From NCBI RefSeq assembly GCF_947499945.1, contig NZ_CANMQD010000001.1, forward strand, positions 1,550,001-1,614,000: a stretch of DNA of 64,000 nucleotides. The letters are read 5' to 3'. Below the pieces are notes generated by a model, which was not told the DNA's origin, did no database searches, and saw only the letters and a program-made list of their open reading frames with translations. Source of the DNA: an uncultured Sulfitobacter sp. Its GTDB lineage: Bacteria; Pseudomonadota; Alphaproteobacteria; Rhodobacterales; Rhodobacteraceae. Below, one piece after another: positions 10,473 to 20,883 of this stretch. Within the stretch, counting starts at the first letter, position 1. The number at the start of each line of letters is the position of its first letter. The translations under genes were made by a program, and so were the position numbers.

Positions 10473-10500
10473 AAAGGCGCCACAAAACAGGGGCGCCTTT
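10473..10500. terminator. Bidirectional intrinsic terminator between the glycan CDS and trxA
   Basis: AAAGGCGCC...GGCGCCTTT perfect inverted repeat with A/T flanks. Confidence 0.8.
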
Positions 10501-10521
10501 CCAAATTCAGATTTAATGAGC

Positions 10522-10854
10522 TTAGATCGCTTCTTCGATCCAGCTTTTCAGCGCCGCTTTGGGGCGTGCGCCAGCCATATTGGAAACAACTTCGCCGTCC
10601 TTGAAGATAAATAGCGCAGGAATACCGCGCACACCCATCTGTGCGGCAGCGTTCGGGTTGCTGTCTACGTCGACTTTGACGATTTTAACTTTGCCGTCCA
10701 TTTCGGCGGACAGCTCTTCGAGCGAAGGGCCGATCTGCTTACAGGGGCCGCACCATTCTGCCCAGAAATCCACTACTACCGGGATATCCGAGTTTTTTAC
10801 TTCGGCGTCAAATGTGTCGTCTGTTACTGCAACGGTGGCCATAAAGCTCTCCAT
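10522..10854 (-). CDS. trxA: Thioredoxin
   Basis: [22 protein letters not shown]. Confidence 0.97.
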   Translation of the reverse strand: MESFMATVAVTDDTFDAEVKNSDIPVVVDFWAEWCGPCKQIGPSLEELSAEMDGKVKIVKVDVDSNPNAAAQMGVRGIPALFIFKDGEVVSNMAGARPKAALKSWIEEAI

Positions 10855-10875
10855 GGGTTCGGGTTTGAATGATAC

Positions 10876-13800
10876 CTAAGAAGCTGCGGTGGCTGCGTCA
10901 AGGTGACCTGTGCGCTGCACCGCAGCAGTCACGGTATCGTGCGGTAGGGTCATGAGGGTGCTGGTGTGGGTCCACAAAATCGCAGTTTCGATTCGGTGAT
11001 CAGGATAAATTTGCGCTAAAGCATGAGCATAGGCCCCCATTTGACGCAATAAACCTTCGGGACATGCGTCTGCGCTTTCTGGAACAGTGCGGTTGGTTTT
11101 GAAATCAACGGCCAGCACGCGGTTCTTCTCAACAATGAGCCTGTCAATAATCCCGTAGAGGCGGGTTGTCCCAAGGTTTGCAGTGATGGCAACTTCTGCC
11201 AGCGCGCTGGGCGCGAACACATGAGAGAGGTTCGGAGCTGCCAAAATTTCCAGCGTTTCGTCCCGAGCCATTTTCGCAGTAAGGGGGTCACTAATTTGCA
11301 ATAGCTTATCAGCGACAACACCGCGTTGCATCGGATCAAGGGGGGCCAAATGCTCCAACAAGCTGTGCACTAAGGTCCCATAGGATTTTGCCGCTTCCTC
11401 GTCCATTCCCGCTTCGCCTGCCAAGGCTTTTGCACCACCGAGGTCGGAAGGAGAAACAGCCGCATTTGGCACGGGGGGCGGTGGTGGCATTTTGGAAAAA
11501 ACAGGCTCTAATATAAGCTTTTTGTCAATTCTTGGCTGTACGGTCACGGTAGGAAGTGTATCCCATCCGGCTTCCTCATGACGCAATCCATGTGTAGAAC
11601 CCTCTTTGAACGGCACCGCATTTAGATGCCGTAGAGCGTCGTCTGCCATTTGGTACCAGCTGCCTTCTTTGCCTAGGTCACCTGCCGCAGCAATTATCAG
11701 CCACTTCTCAGCACGAGTCATAGCGACGTAGAACAGGCGGAGCCCTTCTTGTGTTTGCGCCTCTTTCAGCACGTCAATCTGCGCCGCAATGCTTTGCGTC
11801 ATTTCGGCCGCATTGGGTTTCCAGATCGGATAGTCGTTGAGTGTAATGATTTCGCTCTTCACGTCGTTCTTTTTCTGACCCGTGTCAGGCAGGATCACAA
11901 TCGGCGCTTCCAACCCCTTTGCGCCATGCACGGTCATCACACGAATCTGGTCAGAGGCACTGTCGATCTGCCGCTTGATCTCCAGATCATCAGCATGCAT
12001 CCATTCAAGGAAACCTGTAAGACTGGGCACTTCTGTCCGCTCATAGGCAAGCGCCTGACCAAGCAGCGCATCAATACCGTCTTCGGCCTCCATCCCCATG
12101 CGTGCGACTAGATTGCGACGCCCTTCATGGCGGGTGAGGATACGTTCGATCAAGTCGTAAGGGCGTAAGAAATCAACTTGCCCCCGAAGATCGCGCAAAA
12201 TGGCCAAGGTTTCGGGATAGACATCCTTCTGACTGCGCAGCCTTTGCCACAAGTCCTGTTTGATTGGCCGGTAGTGGGCCAAGGTGAACAGGTTTTGCTC
12301 GCTCCATCCGAACAAGGGCGAACGGAGTGCGGTCGCAAGCGAAAGAGCATCATCAGGCGTGGCAAGAAAAGACAGCAACGCACCAATATCGCGCACCGCA
12401 AGTTCGGCCCCAACTTTGAGGCGGTCGGCACCTGCAATGGGCAGGCCAGCAACTTTGCACGCGCGAATAATTTCCGAGAACAGCCCTGTTTTGCGGCCCC
12501 GAACGAGAATCAGGAAATCACCCGCCGTAATGCGCCGGCGGACCAGAGTGCGGTCCTTGGCCTCGTCGGGGATGTAATGCTCCCCCTCGATCAGATATTT
12601 GATCTGCTCGGCGATTTGCTCGGCCAGAACGACCGTATGATGCTGTTCGCTTTTTCGGTCTACTGGATCGGTCCAGTGCGGCTCTTCCTCTTTGGTCTTA
12701 TCCGCCTCAACCACAGGCCAGATATCCACCCGACCGGGCAGAGCATCCTTGAACGCGATATGTGCCATCGTCTGTCCCATGCGCGGATCGGGCAGGGTGT
12801 TGAATGTCCGATCCACCGCCCGCAGCACAGCGGGAGAGGAGCGGAAAGAGTAATCGAGGCTCTGGTTCTGGAACTTCAGATTGGCGGCAAGAAGGCTCGC
12901 CTCGAAGGATGCACGTTTGAGATCAAACTCACGCGGATCAGCTCCTTGGAATGAATAGATCGACTGTTTCTTGTCGCCCACTACAAACAGGGTGCGATCC
13001 ATCTGCTCATCCCGCGCTCCTGCACCAGAGGCAAATTCATCCGCCAGCTTTTCAATCACATCCCATTGGCGGGGCGACGTATCCTGCGCCTCATCCACCA
13101 GAATATGATCAATGCCGCCGTCGATCCGGTACAGGACCCATGCTGCAACTTTTGGATCATTGAGCAAGGCACGCGCACGCAGGATAAGGTCATCGAAATC
13201 GAGCCAGCCGCGCCGCTGTTTTTCAGCCTCGTATCGCGTGATGAAATTCTCGGCAAAGCGATGCAGGGCGCGAGTGCGTGACACATTTTTGGCACGCATT
13301 TGGAGGTCATGCGCGTTGAGCGTGCGGTCAGCCAAATCTTCGAATGCGCTAAGCATCGGGCCGAGGGCGGTCTTGGCATCTTTGGTCGGGAAGCTTTTCC
13401 GCAACTCGAATTTCTGAGTGAGCATTTGTGCCTTGAGCTTGTCCAGATCGGCAATGGTCGGGTTGGAAAAATCAATGGCGCGCAAGGCATCGGCCAGCCG
13501 TGTCATCGTCACAGCTTTTTGAGTTGCAAACACATCAATGGCGTCGGGCATCCAGCGCGCGACTGCCCCGTCCATCACGTCCGATGGCAGGGTGTTTATG
13601 TCAAAGCCTGATGGCAGATCAAACAAGGCATTCAGGTCGGAGGGCAGCGTTGCAAACAATTCCCGCTTACCGGTAATCGACTGGGTCAGCGACGCGAAAC
13701 TCTCGCCAGTATAGTGCGCGGCCAAGTTGGCGACTAAATGCGCATCTGGTCCATCGGCAATCTCGTCAAGGATATCGGCACGCAGCAACTCGGCGGCGCG

Positions 13801-14259
13801 GTCCTCGATCTCTTTGAACTGTGGGCTGACTCCCGCCTCCAGCGGAAAACGGCGGAGCAGAGAGGCACAGAACGAATGGATCGTCTGGATTTTCAAACCG
13901 CCAGGGGTCTCGATGGCCTGAGCAAACAGGGTCCGCGCTTCGCGCAATTTTTCGGGTGCGATGTCTTTGAGCACGCCAAGATCACGCAAACCTTTGCGCA
14001 GATCATCATCCTCCATCATCGCCCATTCGCCCAATCGTTTGAACAGGCGGTTTTGCATCTCGGATGCGGCAGCTTTGGTATAGGTGAGGCACAAAATATG
14101 CTGCGGTTTTACTTCATCGAGCAACAGGCGCGCGACGCGGTCGGTCAATACGCGCGTTTTGCCTGAACCCGCATTCGCGCTCAGCCATGTGGAGGTGTCA
14201 GGCCGTGCAGCCGTGATTTGGGCGCGGGTGGCTTCATCCCAATCGGGCAAGGTGCTCAT
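10876..14259 (-). CDS. addA: Double-strand break repair helicase AddA
   Basis: SANAGSGKTRVLTDRV, VDEAQDTSPRQW, VGDKKQSIYSFQGA, DFKTNR nuclease motif. Confidence 0.95.
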   Translation of the reverse strand: MSTLPDWDEATRAQITAARPDTSTWLSANAGSGKTRVLTDRVARLLLDEVKPQHILCLTYTKAAASEMQNRLFKRLGEWAMMEDDDLRKGLRDLGVLKDIAPEKLREARTLFAQAIETPGGLKIQTIHSFCASLLRRFPLEAGVSPQFKEIEDRAAELLRADILDEIADGPDAHLVANLAAHYTGESFASLTQSITGKRELFATLPSDLNALFDLPSGFDINTLPSDVMDGAVARWMPDAIDVFATQKAVTMTRLADALRAIDFSNPTIADLDKLKAQMLTQKFELRKSFPTKDAKTALGPMLSAFEDLADRTLNAHDLQMRAKNVSRTRALHRFAENFITRYEAEKQRRGWLDFDDLILRARALLNDPKVAAWVLYRIDGGIDHILVDEAQDTSPRQWDVIEKLADEFASGAGARDEQMDRTLFVVGDKKQSIYSFQGADPREFDLKRASFEASLLAANLKFQNQSLDYSFRSSPAVLRAVDRTFNTLPDPRMGQTMAHIAFKDALPGRVDIWPVVEADKTKEEEPHWTDPVDRKSEQHHTVVLAEQIAEQIKYLIEGEHYIPDEAKDRTLVRRRITAGDFLILVRGRKTGLFSEIIRACKVAGLPIAGADRLKVGAELAVRDIGALLSFLATPDDALSLATALRSPLFGWSEQNLFTLAHYRPIKQDLWQRLRSQKDVYPETLAILRDLRGQVDFLRPYDLIERILTRHEGRRNLVARMGMEAEDGIDALLGQALAYERTEVPSLTGFLEWMHADDLEIKRQIDSASDQIRVMTVHGAKGLEAPIVILPDTGQKKNDVKSEIITLNDYPIWKPNAAEMTQSIAAQIDVLKEAQTQEGLRLFYVAMTRAEKWLIIAAAGDLGKEGSWYQMADDALRHLNAVPFKEGSTHGLRHEEAGWDTLPTVTVQPRIDKKLILEPVFSKMPPPPPVPNAAVSPSDLGGAKALAGEAGMDEEAAKSYGTLVHSLLEHLAPLDPMQRGVVADKLLQISDPLTAKMARDETLEILAAPNLSHVFAPSALAEVAITANLGTTRLYGIIDRLIVEKNRVLAVDFKTNRTVPESADACPEGLLRQMGAYAHALAQIYPDHRIETAILWTHTSTLMTLPHDTVTAAVQRTGHLDAATAAS

Positions 14260-17207
14260 GTCAGATCCTCTGGTTGTACGGAATCTGACCCGTCCCATTC
14301 ACCGTATCGTGCGAGGTGATCAAACTCACCTTCAAACACGATTTTTTCCAACATCCGACGGGATGTGAATCCTTGGTCAAGATCAAGATAAGCGGCAATC
14401 AGCGTGCGCAAGTTCTCCAGAATTTCACGTGGTGGTTCGTCTTCTAACGGCGCGCTTACCTCCTTTGGTGGATTGCCAAGGCCGATAAACATAGCGCTTG
14501 ATACGGGGGCAGCACCTACTGCTTTGAACGCGCCTTCTTCTACCATTGCCGCCTCGATCAATAGTTGTTTGTCGAAATGCTTTTGCTGTTTGTCGGTTGG
14601 CGGGACGCCGGTTTTATAATCGTAAATCTGGATTTCGCCGCTCGTGTTCCTGTCAATCCGATCCGCAACACCGCGCAAGGTAAAGCCGAGTTCAGGAATA
14701 TCCAGAACGCCGCGGGCGTCCGCCTCGAAGGCGACGGGCGTCGCGGCGGCAAGGCGCATCGTTTCGCGCTCAATAAACCAGTTAGCGATCCGTGCAATCC
14801 GCGCAAGCCATACAGTACGCGCTGCGGGCCAAGGGACCAAATCGGTCAGCACTTCCTCCGCGATCCGAAGCAGATTGTCGCGTGTAAGGGTTGCGGGATC
14901 GGTGGCCGCGTCCTTCACAAAATATTCCATTACGTTGTGCGTTACGTCACCGCGCAGGAGCGCATCAGCAGACTGAACCAAGGGCCGCAAAGCACGCAGC
15001 CGCAAACTGTGACGGGCATAGATCGCGTAGGGATCGCGGATAAGTGTTTTGATCTCCGTCACCGACAGACTTCGCGGCCGCGCGGCAAGGGGAGGTCGTG
15101 GCGATGGGCGTGGCGCAGATGGAACACGGTCTACCGCCTCTAATGCGCGTGCTTGCCCCAGCCAGTGATCCCCTCGTTTAACCATTGCCGCCCATGCGTC
15201 AACGCCGCCTTGCTTTGGCAACCCTCCCATCAGATTGCCCAGACGGTTCACCCAGCGGGAGGGAACCGTTTCTGCATCCTCCGACCTAATCGAACGGGTG
15301 ATCCAGACCTCTGGCGCACACACTGCTTGTTGGTAGTCATGCGCGGCAAGGCCGACACGCCGCTCCGGCAGTAGGAGGCCCGCATCGCTGCGCATTTTCC
15401 GGTTTAGCCATGGATCGGGGGGCGGTGCTTCGGGCCATGTGCCGTCATTCAGCGCACCAAGGATTACCAGATCGGCACCTTGTACACGTGCCTCCAGTGT
15501 TCCCCAAATCATGATGCCGCTGTAGGGCGCATCGCGGTCACGGACTTCACCCGCAGAAAGCAGTGCGCCGACCAGATCAGTGTAATCAGCCGCTGTGAGC
15601 GTGGTGCCAAAGCCTGACTCGCTCTCCAGCTCTTGCATGACGCGTTGGGCTTCAATGCCTGCTTTCTTCTGCCATAACTCATGCGCAGCATTTGCAGTCG
15701 GACCAGCGGCGAGGTCATTGGCAAGCTTTAGATGCGTTTCGACCCAATAGGACAGAGGGCGCATATTATCATCCTGATGCCCCATCGTTGCCGCACCGAC
15801 CCATGCTGCCCACTTGTGCAAACCTTCATCATCTGGTGCCGCCTTTTCACAGATCGCCTGAAACGCCTCGGCCTCAGGATAAGGGAGGCCGCGCCGACGG
15901 ATCGCCAACTCCGACCGCTGGGTATTAAGGTTATGGAGATTGCGGTCCTCGGCGCTGTTCGTCAGCGGATGTTTCATCAATGTCAGCAGCGCTTCGGCAT
16001 CCAGACGCCGTGACAAAAGGGCGGCAACATGGCGCAAGAAACGACCCGGAGGAGAAAGGTGCAAAGGCGTGCCTGCGCTGTCATCCGGCAAGATGTCCCA
16101 ACGCCCTAGCGCGGCAGTAACGCGGCGGCCCAACATGCGGTCCGGTGTGATAAGCGCGGCTGTTTGCCCGTCTTCAGCTGCCTGCCGCAATCTCATGGCG
16201 ATGGCCAAAGCTTCGGCACGCGGCGTCTCGGCCAGTAGGAGAGTCATATCCCGCGTCGCATGTTCAAGGTCATCAAGCTGTGGCCCTTCAATCCGCCACG
16301 CATCGGTAACGGGGGCAGGGCGCAAGGACAGCGAAATCAGTTTGTTTCGTGCAGGGGCAGGCGGCGCAGAGAGCGCATGCCAGTTCTTAACGTCATTGGG
16401 CGTGCTCCCCAACCCCTTCATCAGACTGTAAAACCTGTATTGCGGATGGTCCTCAGAAATCATCGGATCATCAAGCGCTGCCCAAACATTCGATGGCAGA
16501 TCAAAATCGAAGCCAGGCAGAATAAGCGCCCCTTGCGGTAACTTTGCCACCGCCTCCATCAACATCATCGTAGTCCCGCGAGAGCCGGTTGAGCCGGCGA
16601 TGATCACGGGGTGGGTAGGGGGCTGCTCTGCCCAAAGGTATGCAATCGCACTTACCCTTGCGCGTTGGCGTGCCTCTTTGTCTGGCATGGCTTCGGTGAG
16701 GGAAAGATAGCTTTGTACAATCCCGAGAAAAACCTTTGCGCGCTCCCAATGCCCGGATTGATCGGTCACATCCAGTTCTGCGATTGTGTCGGGAGAAACA
16801 CCTTCGCCCTGCATCTCGTCAATCAACGCAGCAAGGCTGTCTGCCAAATCATAAAGTGACGCGCGTGAGGCGAGGTCAGGCGATTTGTCCAGCAATGCTG
16901 AGATCAGCCCAATCAGCTCCAAACGCCGCCGCAGGGCGGGAACGCCCTGCGGGATGATTACACTTGGCACCAGCGTTTCGAGGTCCGTGAGCAAACGGAT
17001 GCGGGGGAGTAAGGATGCTGGACCGTCTTCAAAGATTGAACGGAGGCGGCGTGCCATGCGCTGTGTGTTTACAAGAACGTCTACACGGGCCAACGCTTCG
17101 GGGGGCTGTCCCTTGAACCGCTCAAGCAGGCCGCTTACCAACGCCCGTGGAAAATCAACACCGGCTGGCAGGCCGAAAACGCGGGGGGAGTCCTGGGGCT
17201 CAAACAT
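14256..17207 (-). CDS. addB: Double-strand break repair protein AddB (alphaproteobacterial type)
   Basis: adjacent to and overlapping addA; C-terminal RecB-like nuclease GVADRIDR..IYDYKTG. Confidence 0.92.
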   Translation of the reverse strand: MFEPQDSPRVFGLPAGVDFPRALVSGLLERFKGQPPEALARVDVLVNTQRMARRLRSIFEDGPASLLPRIRLLTDLETLVPSVIIPQGVPALRRRLELIGLISALLDKSPDLASRASLYDLADSLAALIDEMQGEGVSPDTIAELDVTDQSGHWERAKVFLGIVQSYLSLTEAMPDKEARQRARVSAIAYLWAEQPPTHPVIIAGSTGSRGTTMMLMEAVAKLPQGALILPGFDFDLPSNVWAALDDPMISEDHPQYRFYSLMKGLGSTPNDVKNWHALSAPPAPARNKLISLSLRPAPVTDAWRIEGPQLDDLEHATRDMTLLLAETPRAEALAIAMRLRQAAEDGQTAALITPDRMLGRRVTAALGRWDILPDDSAGTPLHLSPPGRFLRHVAALLSRRLDAEALLTLMKHPLTNSAEDRNLHNLNTQRSELAIRRRGLPYPEAEAFQAICEKAAPDDEGLHKWAAWVGAATMGHQDDNMRPLSYWVETHLKLANDLAAGPTANAAHELWQKKAGIEAQRVMQELESESGFGTTLTAADYTDLVGALLSAGEVRDRDAPYSGIMIWGTLEARVQGADLVILGALNDGTWPEAPPPDPWLNRKMRSDAGLLLPERRVGLAAHDYQQAVCAPEVWITRSIRSEDAETVPSRWVNRLGNLMGGLPKQGGVDAWAAMVKRGDHWLGQARALEAVDRVPSAPRPSPRPPLAARPRSLSVTEIKTLIRDPYAIYARHSLRLRALRPLVQSADALLRGDVTHNVMEYFVKDAATDPATLTRDNLLRIAEEVLTDLVPWPAARTVWLARIARIANWFIERETMRLAAATPVAFEADARGVLDIPELGFTLRGVADRIDRNTSGEIQIYDYKTGVPPTDKQQKHFDKQLLIEAAMVEEGAFKAVGAAPVSSAMFIGLGNPPKEVSAPLEDEPPREILENLRTLIAAYLDLDQGFTSRRMLEKIVFEGEFDHLARYGEWDGSDSVQPEDLT

Positions 17208-17880
17208 CAGTGTTCAATAATCCTTCGGCTGTTTTTATCCCATCGGGATGGCCGACATCGCACCATTTACCTGCGTAGCTCAGGCCGAACATTGTCTTCT
17301 TTTCTAACATCTTATCCCAGACCAGATTGAGTGAAAAAGAGTTCTGGTTAATTTCGGCCAGCAGATCGGTTTTAATGATCTGAACCCCGCCATAGATCAC
17401 TCCTGCACCGCGTGACAGGCGGCCACCAGAGGCGATGGTAAAGTCGCCATTGCCCGAATGCTCAAGCGCACGCTCTGGCGGGACGCCCATTAGCAGCGCG
17501 TCCATCGTTATAGGATCCCACGCATCAAGGAGAAGCCGCAGAGGATTGGGCCCACGCCAGATTGCATCGGTATTCATCGTGATGACAGGACCATCCCCAA
17601 GCAGGGGCAGTGCATTGCGCAGCCCGCCGCCCGTTTCTAAGATATCGGGTGTTTCTAAAATCGTCTGCACACCTAAAGGTTTTAGGTGCGCCAACAAAGA
17701 TTCGGGTCGGTAATGCAGATTTGCTACGATAGTGGGCGGAGTGACTTCTTTTGCCAGACCCAGTGCGTGATCAATCAATGGGCTGCCTGAAACCCGAACC
17801 ATAGGCTTGGGTCGGTCCGCCGTAAGATGCTTCATCCGCGTCCCGAAACCGGCGGCAAATAGCAAAACAGGAAAGCTCAT
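17200..17880 (-). CDS. murU: Nucleotidyltransferase, MurU-like (MurNAc-1-P uridylyltransferase family)
   Basis: VLLFAAGFGTRMKHLTADRPKPMVRVSGSPLIDHAL; adjacent to an AmgK-like kinase. Confidence 0.75.
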   Translation of the reverse strand: MSFPVLLFAAGFGTRMKHLTADRPKPMVRVSGSPLIDHALGLAKEVTPPTIVANLHYRPESLLAHLKPLGVQTILETPDILETGGGLRNALPLLGDGPVITMNTDAIWRGPNPLRLLLDAWDPITMDALLMGVPPERALEHSGNGDFTIASGGRLSRGAGVIYGGVQIIKTDLLAEINQNSFSLNLVWDKMLEKKTMFGLSYAGKWCDVGHPDGIKTAEGLLNTDV

Positions 17881-18887
17881 ATCGCGCATTTCGATCTAAG
17901 TGTGTCGAGGATATCGGCGGTTGGTGCAGGCAAGCTTGTGGTAATATGCTTACTAATTGGCGCGAGCGTAGGATGTGTAAGATTGCGTTCGACGAACTCC
18001 CAAACGCGCGGGATCAGATCAATGTAACGCGGCTTGCCCAGCTCAATACACAGCTTCGCAAACGCGCCAACGATCCGCAAGTTTCGTTGAACACCGAGAA
18101 TGGCATAAGCGGTGCGAAACGCGTCTTCGTCCTGGGGATTTTGCGCCAGATACCGATCAATCATCGCCGCCTCAATCGCAGGTGGTACATCACGACGGGC
18201 GTCTTGGAGGATCGAGACCAGATCATAGGCCGCATGGCCCGACATAGCATCCTGAAAGTCCAGAAGACCCACACGCGCAGCACCGTCACGATTCGGCAAC
18301 CACAGCAAGTTTTCAGCGTGATAATCACGTTGGATTAAAACCTGTCGTGCAGCTTCGAGGGGAGCCAGAAAGTCAGACATCTTCGTCTCGAATTCGGCTT
18401 GTTCCGGAGTATTGCGCTCCCCTGTAATGCCGAACAGGTACCATTCGTACGCGCGCGCCGCGAAACTGGTCATTGTGGCAGTATCATAGGGCGCAAGCGT
18501 TGGCATTGGAGCGGCATGAAGAACAGTGAGAACGTCTACCGATGCTTGATAAAGTGGGAGCTCAAGCGACGGGTCGCGGGCAATGACCTGTTTGAAAAGA
18601 TCATCCCCTAGATCCTCAATTAGTAGAAAGCCGTTTGCAACATCCCGCTGAAGAATTTCCGGCGCACTTAGTTGAATGGTGCGTAAATGATCGGCGATCG
18701 CAATGAAGGGGCGCACGTCCTCACCCTTATCTACAGGCGCATCCATCAAGATCACCGTATCACCATTAGTTCGGGTCAGGCGCTCATACCTGCGATTGGA
18801 GGCATCACCCGCTACCGTTTGTCGTTTGGCATTAGACCAGCCGGCATTTTGGATAAAGTCGGCGAGAAGGGAGGCGCGATCTGTCAT
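17877..18887 (-). CDS. amgK: Aminoglycoside-phosphotransferase-fold sugar kinase, AmgK-like
   Basis: DASNRRYERL, LLIEDLGDDLF, LIQRDYHAENLLWL, GLLDFQDAMSGHAAYDLVSILQDARRDV. Confidence 0.78.
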   Translation of the reverse strand: MTDRASLLADFIQNAGWSNAKRQTVAGDASNRRYERLTRTNGDTVILMDAPVDKGEDVRPFIAIADHLRTIQLSAPEILQRDVANGFLLIEDLGDDLFKQVIARDPSLELPLYQASVDVLTVLHAAPMPTLAPYDTATMTSFAARAYEWYLFGITGERNTPEQAEFETKMSDFLAPLEAARQVLIQRDYHAENLLWLPNRDGAARVGLLDFQDAMSGHAAYDLVSILQDARRDVPPAIEAAMIDRYLAQNPQDEDAFRTAYAILGVQRNLRIVGAFAKLCIELGKPRYIDLIPRVWEFVERNLTHPTLAPISKHITTSLPAPTADILDTLRSKCAI

Positions 18888-19351
18888 GGTATCCAGTCAG
18901 TCAATTTGGCATCCCAACGCGGGTGCGACCATGCTGCGGTCAGGATGCGGTGATCGTCAGCATCGGCTGGTGCGAGTGTGATGTCCAGAGCATCATCCGG
19001 CGTGAGAGAGGTTAGTCGGTCAGGCCATTCGATCAGGCAAATGGCGGCTTCCATAGCATCCAGAAGTCCTAGCTCTTCGATCTCTGTGGCATCGGTCAGA
19101 CGGTAAAGATCTGCATGCCAAATCTCAACGCCAGACGCGGCATCATAGGTTTGAACCAAGGTAAATGTAGGGGAAGGGACATCTTCGGGGCTGGCAAGCA
19201 AAGATTGAATCAGCGCACGTGCGAAATGGGTCTTTCCCGCGCCCACATCACCGTGCAGCAGTACGGTATCACCCGCACCCAAAACAGCACCGAGGCGGCG
19301 TGCGAGTGCGGTGGTTTCATCGGGGTTAGAAAGATGTGTGGTCAACTGCAT
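18884..19351 (-). CDS. tsaE: tRNA threonylcarbamoyladenosine biosynthesis ATPase TsaE
   Basis: LLHGDVGAGKTHFARALIQSL, PSPTFTLVQTYD, IWHADLYRL, LIEWPDRL. Confidence 0.95.
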   Translation of the reverse strand: MQLTTHLSNPDETTALARRLGAVLGAGDTVLLHGDVGAGKTHFARALIQSLLASPEDVPSPTFTLVQTYDAASGVEIWHADLYRLTDATEIEELGLLDAMEAAICLIEWPDRLTSLTPDDALDITLAPADADDHRILTAAWSHPRWDAKLTDWIP

Positions 19352-19392
19352 GAGGGCAAACTAACCACACAGGCAAGCGCATGAAAGAGGCC

Positions 19393-20883
19393 TTAGTCGT
19401 TTGCTTTTCCGATCAATGTTTTATTTGCAGGCAATGAAATGGGATCACGTGAAAACCGGACAACAGTTGCGCCTGATGTAATCGGCACAATTTTACATTG
19501 CATCGGCGTCTGACCCTTGATGCAAACAGGCATTATCCACTCCTCCCGTGCTTCCAAATTCATGACCGCATCCTGTAAATCTTGCCACAAGGGGTTCGGA
19601 GTTGATTTTTCCTTCCAAAGGCGAACGGCGTCCGTGATGGTCACGTCGGCAAAGCTGCTATCGTGCTGAAACCCCCAAAGCAAATCATATGCCTTGTTTG
19701 AAAATGTCAAAATGCCCGTTTGCGAGAACACGGCGAGGGCGTCCTCAAAAGTGTCCACAAGACTTTGACCCAGTTCAAGCTCCGCGCGAAAGTTGCGGGT
19801 TAGCGAAATTTCCGCGCTAATATCTTCCATCAAAAAGGCAATAGCACCATCAGGATGAGGTCGACCAGTCACGCGGTATGTTTGTCCTGTCTCCAAGGTC
19901 CATGTTTCTTCAAACCGGCCCGTTTCTGCTGCACTAATCAAATCTGCCATGCGTTGACGCCAAGTTTTGTAATTCTTCGGCTCTGGCATGCGGCGGTTTT
20001 CACGCATTGCGTCAAAAAATGAATCAATCGTAGGGCGTGGACTAAGAAAAGAAGCGGATAATCCAGTGAGATCAGTCAGTGCTGGATTGAAGAGAGCGAG
20101 TTGCCTGTCCCGATTGAAAATTGCCAAACCAATTGAAAGCTGGGCAAAGGTTTTTGCCAGCGTTTGAACAAAATCGCGCTGGGCCTCTTCGGCGTGGATG
20201 AGAGTTGTCAGCGATGTCGCGTGATATAGCGCTCCTTGCCTAAGTGGTTTTCGGGTGACGTTAAACCACTCGGGCAATTTAGGGCATTCAAGGGTAAGCT
20301 TTACGCGTGTAGTTGTTGTACCTTCTGGCATCTGGGGAATTTCAAATAGATAGCCAGTGGCGACCTCTGCTTCGGGACACGCCCGTTTTTTCAGCGTGGC
20401 ATATGCGGTGTTGTACCAGACAACCGCACCTGTCTCATCAGTTTTCCACGCGGGGAGCGGAAGGTGGTCACTCACTTCGCGCAACACTTCGAGCTCCCTA
20501 ACGTCCGGGCTATCGTGGCCTATTTGTATCGTCCCATGAAAGGTGATGGTTGCAGCATTAGGGTGCCATGATACGCGAATATCTCCTGTAACCCCTTTAA
20601 CGATTGTCTCACCGTCAGTTTGATAAGCAGGGCAACGCGGGAACTCCGGGTAGTCAGGCACAAGGATTTCGTGCAAGTCTTCCCATGTGTGTGCACCAAG
20701 GGCGATTGGAAGGCGCTCTAAAACAGCTTCTGATGCATGCTCAAGAACGCCGTCGCGAAATAGTATCGCCGGAACGTCATGTTCTACCGCCTCGCGCGGC
20801 ATCTCTCCGGGCCGCAAGGCCCACCAAATTCCAAGCGTCACAGTTGGTAAAACTACAACAAAAATAAGAATGAGATCGTTCAA
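19393..20883 (-). CDS. Membrane-anchored multi-PAS protein lacking a kinase domain (DivL-like candidate)
   Basis: N-terminal TM, several PAS-like segments (LSIGLAIFNRDRQLALFNPALTDLTGL; VDTFEDALAVFSQTGILTFSNKAYDLLWGF); no HATPase N/G boxes before the stop. Confidence 0.7.
   Translation of the reverse strand: MNDLILIFVVVLPTVTLGIWWALRPGEMPREAVEHDVPAILFRDGVLEHASEAVLERLPIALGAHTWEDLHEILVPDYPEFPRCPAYQTDGETIVKGVTGDIRVSWHPNAATITFHGTIQIGHDSPDVRELEVLREVSDHLPLPAWKTDETGAVVWYNTAYATLKKRACPEAEVATGYLFEIPQMPEGTTTTRVKLTLECPKLPEWFNVTRKPLRQGALYHATSLTTLIHAEEAQRDFVQTLAKTFAQLSIGLAIFNRDRQLALFNPALTDLTGLSASFLSPRPTIDSFFDAMRENRRMPEPKNYKTWRQRMADLISAAETGRFEETWTLETGQTYRVTGRPHPDGAIAFLMEDISAEISLTRNFRAELELGQSLVDTFEDALAVFSQTGILTFSNKAYDLLWGFQHDSSFADVTITDAVRLWKEKSTPNPLWQDLQDAVMNLEAREEWIMPVCIKGQTPMQCKIVPITSGATVVRFSRDPISLPANKTLIGKAND

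Noticed and set aside
12178-12954. 258-aa plus-strand ORF
   Set aside because: Shadow ORF of addA.
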